Source of the DNA: a virus
IMG/VR virus record: IMGVR_UViG_3300004807_000046
Location: 1 to 41,094 of that record
Direction: 5' to 3' (one strand)
DNA length: 41,094 nt
Position 1 is the stretch's first letter, and each line of letters opens with the position of its first letter. Positions 31,213 through 38,717 of this stretch are shown here, one piece after another. The notes below the pieces were generated by a model that saw only the letters and a list, made by a program, of their open reading frames with translations, had not been told where the DNA came from and did no database searches. The translations under genes and the position numbers were made by a program.

Positions 31213-32571
31213 TTAACCACCCACTGCTGTTTTCCAAGCAGAAGACTCAACTGGAATATCTGGATACTGATTTGGAACACTTTCTTTGGCTATTTCCATA
31301 ACAGTCTTATAGTCATTTTGCGTCACCAAATGTCTCACCGCAGTAACTAGATAGTTTCCAGAATAAAATAAATCCAAACCTTTGCTGGATGGGTCTCGTG
31401 ATATCAATTCAAATTCAATAACAGTACCAACAGTAAGATTTGGGTCACCAGGAACAGAAACTTTAAGTCTTGTATAGTTTGCTAAGGCTAACTGTGCTGT
31501 CCTATATGGTATGTATGTCTCTGCAAAAATGTTTGGTGCAACAGAACCTGGATTGGCTTGCACTACTGCATTATTAGCTTCATCAAAGTTGGAAAAAACC
31601 AATTTAAGTGTAGCTTGGTTTGTTTCGTTTAGTTTTTTGCCAAAACGGTTTTGATAGTTGTTTGTTATCGGATAGTTATTCAAACCACCTGTAGAACTAT
31701 CATTCCAATACGCAAAGTAGTCAAAATTAGTTGTCATTCTCTTTCTTGTTAGAATGTCTACAGATAACAACTGATTGGCAAACATGCCAGAATTGATAGC
31801 ATTTAATGTATCATATGAATCTAGTATTTCATATGTTGTTACATTAAGAACTTCTTCTGTTAGATTTGCTTCATTGATATTTTTTGGATCATAACGATAA
31901 GTATTATAGACGGTCAAATTATTACCGTCTGTTAAGGTCTGTAACGATTTGAAGTTAAACCCTTTGTTGTTTTCAAAAAACAACATATCCGCACCTGTGA
32001 ATTTGTCTCCTGCGGAGTTACCATCATTTGGTCTAGCATATGTTGATAACCAATTGATAGCATCTAATGGCTTTAATTTCGGTATAACAAAACTATAGAC
32101 ACCATAAGTCTCATCAATACTTAATCTGTCACTACTAATCCCCAATCCAGTTGTGCAAATATCTGTAATAACTTGGTTTATCTGTTGATTTGGATAAGAT
32201 TTACTGAGTTTATACTGTTCTGAAACCAAAAGTTCTTCTGAACAAAATTGTAAACAAAAGGCTTCAGTATACATTGTACCACTAAGTTTTCTTTTGTCCA
32301 TTTTATAAACACGAAACTTTTTACTGATTATATCATTAGTATCAGCATACTTACTGAAGTTCAAAAGTAAGAATTCATTTCCCGTCAATGACAAAAGTTC
32401 CGAATATGCATTTGATTCTGTTACCATGACATAACCAGAAACCACACCACCAAACAAATCTTCATGGTATGATATTTCATTCATAATGTAACGCAGGTCG
32501 ATAAAACCGACCGAAGTCATTAGTGTTACCGTATCAAGTTGATAGTCACGGGTATTAAGAATTCCAGACAC
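31213..32571 (-). CDS. 27: Baseplate hub subunit gp27-like
   Basis: 452 residues, longer than T4 gp27 (391). Segments typical of gp27/gpD-type hub proteins: FIDLRYIMNEISYHEDLFGG near residue 23, SEELLVSEQYKLSKSYPNQQ, then INQVITDICTTGLGI, and later KPLDAINWLSTYARPNDGNS. The C-terminus has the second tube-like half (RLKVSVPGDPNLTVGTVIEF, then YSGNYLVTAVRHLVTQNDY). gp27 trimers connect the tail tube to the gp5 spike, fitting the immediately following OB-fold gene. The start codon is GTG at 32571, with AGGA about 9 nt upstream. Confidence 0.87.
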   Translation of the reverse strand: MSGILNTRDYQLDTVTLMTSVGFIDLRYIMNEISYHEDLFGGVVSGYVMVTESNAYSELLSLTGNEFLLLNFSKYADTNDIISKKFRVYKMDKRKLSGTMYTEAFCLQFCSEELLVSEQYKLSKSYPNQQINQVITDICTTGLGISSDRLSIDETYGVYSFVIPKLKPLDAINWLSTYARPNDGNSAGDKFTGADMLFFENNKGFNFKSLQTLTDGNNLTVYNTYRYDPKNINEANLTEEVLNVTTYEILDSYDTLNAINSGMFANQLLSVDILTRKRMTTNFDYFAYWNDSSTGGLNNYPITNNYQNRFGKKLNETNQATLKLVFSNFDEANNAVVQANPGSVAPNIFAETYIPYRTAQLALANYTRLKVSVPGDPNLTVGTVIEFELISRDPSSKGLDLFYSGNYLVTAVRHLVTQNDYKTVMEIAKESVPNQYPDIPVESSAWKTAVGG

Positions 32572-32575
32572 TTTA

Positions 32576-33232
32576 TTATCCTAATAATGAAGACAGTTGT
32601 TTTTCTAGTGCTCCAGCAAGATTCACATTTACAAGATTGATGCTTCGTTTAGCTTCATTAACTTGAACCTCATATTCAAAAATGCTTTGTGGTGCTGCAG
32701 CTGTTATAACAGTTACACCTGCACCACTAGGTAATACAGCATTTTGAGTACCTTGAATTACATTTACATATGCATTTTCATCAATAATATAGATGTTTGT
32801 ATTTGATTCTCTTGATGTTGAATCTATTGTGGTTATTGTTTCAACATATTGGTATACGGTATTTTGTGTATATGTTAAAATTTGTGAAGATGTTACATTT
32901 GCAACCGAAATATTTAATGAATTGGCTGTTGCTGATGCATACTTATCAACCAAATAATCATTGAACAAATTAGGATTCATTGGCCAATCACCAATAGAGT
33001 CGAAAAGTTGACTACCAAACATGGTAATCCAATATCTATAACTGTCACCATAATACTTTTGAGCAATGATATCTGGTGTATCACCATCTTTAATGTTATA
33101 TGAATAGAACACTAAAGCATTGTTCAATACAGTTGGAATAATTTCCGTTCTCTCCATGATGTTTGTTACATTGACAAAATTGCCATTGTAATCAGTCACT
33201 TTAATGGTGGGAAATTGTTGAAAGTATTTCAT
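32576..33232 (-). CDS. 53: Baseplate wedge subunit gp53
   Basis: 218 residues (T4 gp53 has 196). N-terminus MKYFQQFPTIKVTDYNGNFV is typical of the family. Residues ~44-85 (YNIKDGDTPDIIAQKYYGDS, then YRYWITMFGSQLFDSIGDWP) form the LysM-like part of gp53. The C-terminus (FEYEVQVNEAKRSINLVNVN) is also conserved. gp53 clamps the gp25-gp6-gp7 wedge core. The ATG overlaps the gp48 stop by one base (TAATG). Confidence 0.93.
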   Translation of the reverse strand: MKYFQQFPTIKVTDYNGNFVNVTNIMERTEIIPTVLNNALVFYSYNIKDGDTPDIIAQKYYGDSYRYWITMFGSQLFDSIGDWPMNPNLFNDYLVDKYASATANSLNISVANVTSSQILTYTQNTVYQYVETITTIDSTSRESNTNIYIIDENAYVNVIQGTQNAVLPSGAGVTVITAAAPQSIFEYEVQVNEAKRSINLVNVNLAGALEKQLSSLLG

Positions 33233-34272
33233 TATCGTAATCCAGCAACAGAATTTGGTGAAGTTGTAACAGTTGGTGAACCGACAGTTGCACCATAACC
33301 AGCAGCAATTTTTGCTTTTGTAACAATTTCAATTTCTTGGAATGATAGTGACAATTGTGTTTGAACAGGTGCACCATCATTGTGAGCTGCAAAACCATTT
33401 GGTGCATAATTGACATCAATATCAGTTAATACACAATCACCATATCTCGGTAAAAATTGATTCTCATTATTATTGAACATAAATTCAATATTGAAGAAAG
33501 ATGGTGGTATAAAGAACATACCACTAACTGCATTACCGGCTAACAGTAAGTCTGGTGCAAAATGGTATTTAAACGTTCCAATAATTTGATTAACCATTGT
33601 TGCTTCTGCTTGAGATGCTGGTGTAAACACAAAGTTTAATTGAAATTTTCTAAAACCAAGACCACGATAAATGACTTGCAATTGTGGGTTAATAGCAAAA
33701 CCTTGTGAATTAAGTGCAATGTCGGTAACTCCACTACCACTTAAATCTATTGAAGTTTTGCCCACTTTTATGTTACTCAAAAATTTATTAAACGAAGATG
33801 CACCTGCATAAATTGCTGCTGGGTCAGAAGCACTAGCCGATGCTGAATTTTTTGATGCATTATCTTTTCCAGCAAATGATTGTATAGCTTGTAAACCTTG
33901 AATACCTTTACCCAAATCGTTTGTTATACTCAATTCGTCATAAGAAGCATTGTATGATGCAGTCAAACTATCTGGCATGTATAAACAAATTACACCGACC
34001 GCATCTTGAACTGGGGTTTGAAAGTTCAATGATAATAATCTATCGATAACTCCTTTTGATTCTGTGGAATCTGGGTTTGTGCTAGATACTGGTGTTGACG
34101 GATTTACTTTTTTGATAGAAAACTTAACGTAATGGTTTTTAGTTGAAGAACCCAAATCGGCTGGATAAACCAATGGTGTCAGACCTGGACTTTTTTGATC
34201 CAAGGCGGCTAAAGGTCCAGTGGTCTGGTCTGCTGATGGTCCAGTTGAAATGGAAGTTATATCTATTGCCAT
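33232..34272 (-). CDS. 48: Baseplate tail-tube cap gp48
   Basis: 346 residues, near T4 gp48 (364). Residues 277-325 carry the tube-type motif of gp48/gp54 proteins: YGDCVLTDIDVNYAPNGFAA, then HNDGAPVQTQLSLSFQEIEI followed by VTK. Earlier, NPQLQVIYRGLGFRKFQLNF and AEATMVNQIIGTFKYHFAPD are also typical. gp48 sits on the hub and nucleates the tube together with gp54. gp54 rather than gp48 is possible, since the two are paralogous. First gene of the minus operon, with a CATAAATA motif ending 29 nt before the ATG. Confidence 0.85.
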   Translation of the reverse strand: MAIDITSISTGPSADQTTGPLAALDQKSPGLTPLVYPADLGSSTKNHYVKFSIKKVNPSTPVSSTNPDSTESKGVIDRLLSLNFQTPVQDAVGVICLYMPDSLTASYNASYDELSITNDLGKGIQGLQAIQSFAGKDNASKNSASASASDPAAIYAGASSFNKFLSNIKVGKTSIDLSGSGVTDIALNSQGFAINPQLQVIYRGLGFRKFQLNFVFTPASQAEATMVNQIIGTFKYHFAPDLLLAGNAVSGMFFIPPSFFNIEFMFNNNENQFLPRYGDCVLTDIDVNYAPNGFAAHNDGAPVQTQLSLSFQEIEIVTKAKIAAGYGATVGSPTVTTSPNSVAGLR

Positions 34273-34291
34273 TAATTTCTCTAAAAAAGAT

Positions 34292-34304
34292 TATACATAC
34301 TATT
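34292..34304 (+). promoter_or_regulatory. Candidate late promoter for the plus operon
   Basis: The plus strand reads TATACATACTATT, 12 of 13 bases of the extended T4 late consensus. It ends just before the gp4 ATG, so the transcript would have almost no leader. Confidence 0.4.
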
Positions 34305-34308
34305 TATG
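34301..34308 (-). promoter_or_regulatory. Candidate late promoter for the minus operon
   Basis: The minus strand reads CATAAATA, overlapping the gp4 start codon. It ends 29 nt before the gp48 ATG, the same spacing as the fiber-gene motifs. Confidence 0.5.
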
Positions 34309-34740
34309 GCTTATTCTGGCAAATTTACACCTAAGAATCCACAGAAGTACGTGGGTGACTATACCAATATTATTTATCGCTCGTCTTGGGAGGCGAGGGT
34401 GATGACTTGGCTCGACAAAGAACCAAGTATAGTATCATGGGCTTCAGAAGAACTTATAGTACCTTACATTTCACCTGTGGATGGTAAAAAACATAGGTAT
34501 TTTCCAGATTTTCTGGTCAAAGTTAGAAACAAAGACGGTCAGTTAAAGACCATGTTGATTGAGATTAAACCTAAAAAACAGGCTATGGAACCTGTTAAGA
34601 AGAAAAGAGTTACTAAACAATATATCCAAGAAGTGGTTACTTATAGTGTCAACCAAGCCAAATGGAAGGCTGCAACCGAATATTGTTTAGACAGAGGTTG
34701 GGATTTCAAAGTTTTGACTGAAGAACATCTTGGATTCTAA
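34306..34740 (+). CDS. 4: Head completion protein gp4 (TnsA-like nuclease fold)
   Basis: 144 residues, close to T4 gp4/gp50 (150). The start MAYSGKFTPKNPQKYVGDYT, then NIIYRSSWEARVMTWLD, matches the T4 family and fixes the start codon. A PD-(D/E)xK-like set is visible: Glu29 (SWEAR), Asp68 (YFPDFLV) and Glu86-x-Lys88 (LIEIKPK). Known role: completes the DNA-filled head before tail joining. It heads the plus operon, 33 bp from the divergent gp48 start, with no good ribosome site. Confidence 0.95.
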   Translation: MAYSGKFTPKNPQKYVGDYTNIIYRSSWEARVMTWLDKEPSIVSWASEELIVPYISPVDGKKHRYFPDFLVKVRNKDGQLKTMLIEIKPKKQAMEPVKKKRVTKQYIQEVVTYSVNQAKWKAATEYCLDRGWDFKVLTEEHLGF

Positions 34741-34752
34741 CCTAAATATATT

Positions 34753-35382
34753 ATGACTTCAAAACTTACATCACTCGCAGAAGCAAAGAAACTAAATGGA
34801 CATAAAACTATGTCCAAAGATGCCGTATCTTGGCTTCAAGATAAGATAGATGAGATTAAAAGACCGTCTGCAATACCAAATACTATTAAAGGTGAGGTAA
34901 ACAGACACAAACAACAAGGCCAGTTAAGAATTGGCATGTTATATTGTTATTATTATGACCCTAAGACTAAAGATGATTTGCCATATTGGGACAGATTTCC
35001 AATGGTGTTGGTCTTAGAAAAGTATAATGATGGATTTCTTGGTTTAAATTTGCACTACTTGCCAGTCAGATATCGTATTGCATTTTTACAGAAGTTAATG
35101 AAGTATGCTCAGTTGACACCTGAACAAGATATTAGAAGAATGAGAATTTCTTATGATATCTTACAGTCAACCAAAAGATTTGCAGAGTTTAGGCCATGTT
35201 TGAAACGATATTTGTTTAGTCATATGAGGTCTAGATTGTTGATGATAGAACCTGATGAGTGGGATGTAGCAACCATGTTACCTATCCAACAATTTAGAGG
35301 TGCAAAACCACAAAAAGTTTGGATGGATTCAGTAAAAGAGTACAAAGAGCATATGGCTCATTTTAACCAAGACGAAGAATAA
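34753..35382 (+). CDS. Conserved T4-like protein of unknown role (209 aa)
   Basis: Residues ~56-105 hold the most distinctive stretch, GQLRIGMLYCYYYDPKTKDD, then LPYWDRFPMVLVLE and GFLGLNLHYLPVRYRIAFLQ. I believe this pattern occurs in virion-gene clusters of other T4-like phages but I cannot name a function. The N-terminus is charged and helical. The stop overlaps the next start (TAATG), coupling it to the tube protein. In T4, gene 2 (DNA end protector) neighbours gene 4, so a gp2-like role is a position-based guess only. A CCTAAATA sequence lies 5 nt upstream, too close to serve as a promoter. Confidence 0.78.
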   Translation: MTSKLTSLAEAKKLNGHKTMSKDAVSWLQDKIDEIKRPSAIPNTIKGEVNRHKQQGQLRIGMLYCYYYDPKTKDDLPYWDRFPMVLVLEKYNDGFLGLNLHYLPVRYRIAFLQKLMKYAQLTPEQDIRRMRISYDILQSTKRFAEFRPCLKRYLFSHMRSRLLMIEPDEWDVATMLPIQQFRGAKPQKVWMDSVKEYKEHMAHFNQDEE

Positions 35383-36161
35383 TGGCACTAGTAGACTTTA
35401 TTTCATCTTTCACAACTGATGTAGCAAGACCTAATAAGTTTGATGCTACTATTGTTGTTCCTGGTCTGTTAAGAGACTATAATCCAATACTACGCAACCT
35501 AACTTTGCGTTGTGAAGCTACTGAATTGCCTGGTAGAACATTTGGTACAGTAGAACAAAAGTTTGGTTCTAATCCAACAACCAAATTTCCAATGCATTCA
35601 TCATACAATGACCTAACAATGACATTTATTGTATCTGGTGATATGTCTGAAAAAACATTTTTTGATGTATGGATGGAATATATTAATCCAACCACATCAT
35701 TTGACTTTGATTATAAACAAAACTTTGCTGGCACAATCAACATTAAACAATACGACCTGCAAGATGTAATTGTTTATTCTGTTAACCTCTTTAATGCATA
35801 TCCTATTGCCGTCAATCAAATGGATTTAGATTGGTCTAATGACGGTTTTCATAAACTGACTGTGGTTTTTGCTTATGATTACTGGCAAAATGCTGGTATC
35901 GAAAATCTAGGAAACTTATTGCCAGCATACAATCAATCAGGTTTATCATTTAATTCATTCTTTGACCAAGGCACAGCAAGTGATTTCTTTACACCACAAA
36001 TTGCTACCAATACATTGACAACAATTCCTGACAATCAATACGACCAGTCTTTAGTTGATTCTTTTGCAGAACAACAACGTGCTGAAGCTGCTGCAAATTA
36101 TGAAGCAGAACAAGAACAGAATCAAGCAGCAATTGATGCTGCTTTATCTGGAGAAGAATAA
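35382..36161 (+). CDS. 54: Tail-tube initiator/tube-like protein (gp54/gp19 family)
   Basis: 259 residues. Residues ~1-185 have the T4 gp19/gp54 tube fold pattern: ARPNKFDATIVVPGLLRDYN, then LTLRCEATELPGRTF, PMHSSYNDLTMTFIVSGDMS and FDVWMEYINP, ending LTVVFAYDYWQ. The C-terminal ~45 residues are an acidic Gln/Ala/Glu-rich tail (QQRAEAAANYEAEQEQNQAA) absent from plain tube subunits. The gene lies between gp4 and gp26. The extra tail and location favour gp54 (initiator) over gp19 (major tube); the latter cannot be excluded. Confidence 0.75.
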   Translation: MALVDFISSFTTDVARPNKFDATIVVPGLLRDYNPILRNLTLRCEATELPGRTFGTVEQKFGSNPTTKFPMHSSYNDLTMTFIVSGDMSEKTFFDVWMEYINPTTSFDFDYKQNFAGTINIKQYDLQDVIVYSVNLFNAYPIAVNQMDLDWSNDGFHKLTVVFAYDYWQNAGIENLGNLLPAYNQSGLSFNSFFDQGTASDFFTPQIATNTLTTIPDNQYDQSLVDSFAEQQRAEAAANYEAEQEQNQAAIDAALSGEE

Positions 36162-36187
36162 TTTTATTTTTAATGGAGTGAATTATA

Positions 36188-36913
36188 ATGGCTTTACCTA
36201 AAATTGATGTGCCAATCTATGAATTGGATTTACCACTTTCTAAAAAGAAGATTCGTTTTAGACCATTCTTGGTTAAAGAACAACGAAATCTTATGATGGC
36301 CATGGAGGCCGATGATAAAGAAACAATTGAAAAGAACATCAAACAAGTTCTACACAATTGTACCTTGACAGAAAATATTGATATTGAATCATTGCCTATC
36401 ATTGACATTGAATTTTACTTTTTGAACCTACGTGCAAGGTCAGTAGGTGAAATCGTAGAAAACAAGTATCGTTGTGAGAATGAAGTTGATGGTAAGAAAT
36501 GTAACAACTTGATGGATTCTAAAGTTAATCTATTGGACGTTAAAGTTGACATGACCAATGTGCCAGATAAAGATATTAAGTTAACTAATACTATCAGTGT
36601 TGGCATGAAGTATCCAGAATTCTCCATTCTAGAACGTGCAACAAGGTTTGAAAATCCAACAGACATGGCTTTTGATATGATTGTTGAAAGTATTGAATAC
36701 ATTTTTGATGGTGACCAATATTACTATGCAAAAGAATCGAGTCCTGGTGAATTAATTGAGTTTGTTGAATCATTAAACCAAGAACAGTTTGCAAAAATTG
36801 AAGAATTCTTTAGTAATTTACCAAAGTTAAATAAGAAGATAGAATTGACCTGCAAGAAATGTAAGTTTCATCACACTATTGAAGTGGAGGGCTTGGACAG
36901 TTTTTTCGGTTAA
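36188..36913 (+). CDS. 26: Baseplate hub subunit gp26 (T4 baseplate family)
   Basis: 241 residues (T4 gp26 has 208). KIRFRPFLVKEQRNLMMAME near residue 21 and DIEFYFLNLRARSVGEIVEN near 73 are the family's recognisable core. Two cysteine pairs, Cys96-x8-Cys105 and Cys222-x2-Cys225 (followed by FHH), look like a zinc site linking the middle to the C-terminus. gp26 acts in hub assembly. A GGAG ribosome site lies ~10 nt before the ATG. The next gene (gp51-like) begins 2 bp after the stop, the T4 order 26-51. Confidence 0.9.
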   Translation: MALPKIDVPIYELDLPLSKKKIRFRPFLVKEQRNLMMAMEADDKETIEKNIKQVLHNCTLTENIDIESLPIIDIEFYFLNLRARSVGEIVENKYRCENEVDGKKCNNLMDSKVNLLDVKVDMTNVPDKDIKLTNTISVGMKYPEFSILERATRFENPTDMAFDMIVESIEYIFDGDQYYYAKESSPGELIEFVESLNQEQFAKIEEFFSNLPKLNKKIELTCKKCKFHHTIEVEGLDSFFG

Positions 36914-36915
36914 CG

Positions 36916-37095
36916 ATGCGGCATGACAACTTGAGAAACTATTATACAACTAATTTCTCACTCATGCAGCATCACAAGTACAGTTTGATTGAACTTGAGA
37001 ATATGATTCCTTGGGAAAGGGACATTTACGTTGCTATGCTTATACAATACATTGAACAAGAAAACGAAAAGATTAAGCAAAAGCAAAGTAGATGA
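36916..37095 (+). CDS. 51: Small gp51-like baseplate hub assembly protein (59 aa)
   Basis: The ATG at 36916 gives MRHDNLRNYYTTNFSLMQHH, then KYSLIELENMIPWERDIYVA and MLIQYIEQENEKIKQKQSR. The segment KYSLIELENMIPWERDIYVAML is the typical core of short gp51-like proteins that follow gp26 in T4-like phages, and it resembles a helical assembly factor. The stop overlaps the next ATG (ATGA at 37092-37095). An internal Met at residue 17 is an alternative start. The gp51 name rests on position and this core. Confidence 0.8.
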   Translation: MRHDNLRNYYTTNFSLMQHHKYSLIELENMIPWERDIYVAMLIQYIEQENEKIKQKQSR

Positions 37096-38717
37096 CACAA
37101 TCCAGCAGTAAAGATTTGCAAAAAGACCTTGATGCACTCAATCAAAAGATTGCGGACAAAAACCGTCATGAGTCTTATGAAAAAGCATCCGAAATGAGAA
37201 ATCGTGGTGTGATTGGTAATATCACCGACAATATAATTGCCGGCAACAGTATTCGTGGTTCTATCAAATCTGGTATTTCTGATACATTCAAGGCCAAAAT
37301 GACTGGTCTTAAAGAGAAGTTTGACCCAATCAACATTGCAAAAACCTTTACAGGTAATCTCGGTGCAGCCGTTGTTGGTAAATTAACATCTAGAAGTGCG
37401 GGAGACATTTCACATTTTACTGGCATTAAGTCGAGTATGGGTGATGAAAATAAAGTTGGTTCTGTTGATACAGCATTCTATACCACAGTAACAAGAGGTA
37501 ACCGATTAAGAAGAGGTGATAGTCTATCTGATATCGCCACAAAATTGTTTTCATTCATGCAAACAACACGTGAAGAAAAACAAAAACAATATGAATTGAA
37601 TAAAGATTTCGATAAAACCAAACACGAAAAAGATAAAGAAAGACATGAACAGTTACTAGAGGCTATAGAAGAGTCTAAAAGTAGGGAAATTCCAGAAAAA
37701 ATGGAAAAGCCTAAAGAAGAACCTAGAAAATCTGAAACTACGACTCCAACCGAACCTCCTAAACCTTCTACTGCAAAACCAGTAGAGGCGCCTAAACCTA
37801 CAGTTAAACCTACAGTTAAACCAGTTGAGGCTGAAGCTCCAATTGCTCCACCCAAAACAACATCATCTGTTTCACAAACCGTTGTTCAAAAAGCAAAAGA
37901 AATAATTACACCAAGTGCAGTATCAACTGCCGCAAAAGTTGCTATTGGTGTGACCGCAGCTGTTACACCAACCACATTAGGTGATTTGATTGCTAAAAAA
38001 GGTGAATCTGGCAAAGCAGGTTATAATGCTGCTAACATGGGTACCAAAGGTGGTAAGATTCAAGGATTAAAACAACCTGTGAACTTAGAACAACTGACGG
38101 TTGGTGAAGTCATGGAAAGACAAGCAATCAAATGGGGTTCTAAAGACGAAGATAAAAAGTTATTTGCCGTTGGTAAATATCAAGTTATTCCAGGAACATT
38201 AAAAGATGCTGTTACTGCATTAGGTATCAGTAAGAGTGATCCTTTTGATGCCAAAACTCAGGAAAGAATCTTTAATGATTACTTATTAAAGGTTAGAAAA
38301 CCTTCTTTGCAAGCCTACCTGGTTAGTAAGGAAGATGATCCTGTGTTGTTAAAGAAAGCAATACATGAATTGTCCTTAGAATGGGCATCTATTGCTGATC
38401 CTAATATTCCTGGTGGTACAACCTCACATTATGGTAGTGGTAATAAAGCATCTATTTTTGTTTCCGAAATGGAAAAAACATTAAGACTGGAAAGAGAAAA
38501 GAATAATAGAACTACCGCAGCACCAACAACCTCATCTTCTGGTATTGGTGAAAGATTGACCAAATCTTCTGTGCAGAATCAGGAATTGACTGAGACAACA
38601 CCATCAAACCTTGTGGTAGTAAATAATTCCGTAACAGCTATTAGTGGTGGAGTAGTAAACAAACAGATAATGAGTACTCCACCTAAAGACATTAAACCAA
38701 CTTACATGGCAAACTAA
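37092..38717 (+). CDS. Tail protein with lytic-transglycosylase-like domain
   Basis: 541 residues. Residues ~37-193 are paralogous to the next gene (IRGSIKSGISDTFKAKMTGL, FDPINIAKTFTGNLG, ISHFTG). A charged helix is followed by a Pro/Lys/Glu-rich linker (~200-260). Residues ~296-465 look like a lysozyme/SLT-type domain: Glu305-Ser306 in KKGESGKAGYNAANMGTKGG is the likely catalytic motif, and FAVGKYQVIPGTLKDAV (358-374) corresponds to the GLMQxxPGT motif. DPFDAKTQERIFNDYLL follows. It may cut peptidoglycan during tail penetration, replacing the lysozyme missing from gp5. The stop overlaps the next start (TAATG). Confidence 0.8.
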   Translation: MTQSSSKDLQKDLDALNQKIADKNRHESYEKASEMRNRGVIGNITDNIIAGNSIRGSIKSGISDTFKAKMTGLKEKFDPINIAKTFTGNLGAAVVGKLTSRSAGDISHFTGIKSSMGDENKVGSVDTAFYTTVTRGNRLRRGDSLSDIATKLFSFMQTTREEKQKQYELNKDFDKTKHEKDKERHEQLLEAIEESKSREIPEKMEKPKEEPRKSETTTPTEPPKPSTAKPVEAPKPTVKPTVKPVEAEAPIAPPKTTSSVSQTVVQKAKEIITPSAVSTAAKVAIGVTAAVTPTTLGDLIAKKGESGKAGYNAANMGTKGGKIQGLKQPVNLEQLTVGEVMERQAIKWGSKDEDKKLFAVGKYQVIPGTLKDAVTALGISKSDPFDAKTQERIFNDYLLKVRKPSLQAYLVSKEDDPVLLKKAIHELSLEWASIADPNIPGGTTSHYGSGNKASIFVSEMEKTLRLEREKNNRTTAAPTTSSSGIGERLTKSSVQNQELTETTPSNLVVVNNSVTAISGGVVNKQIMSTPPKDIKPTYMAN

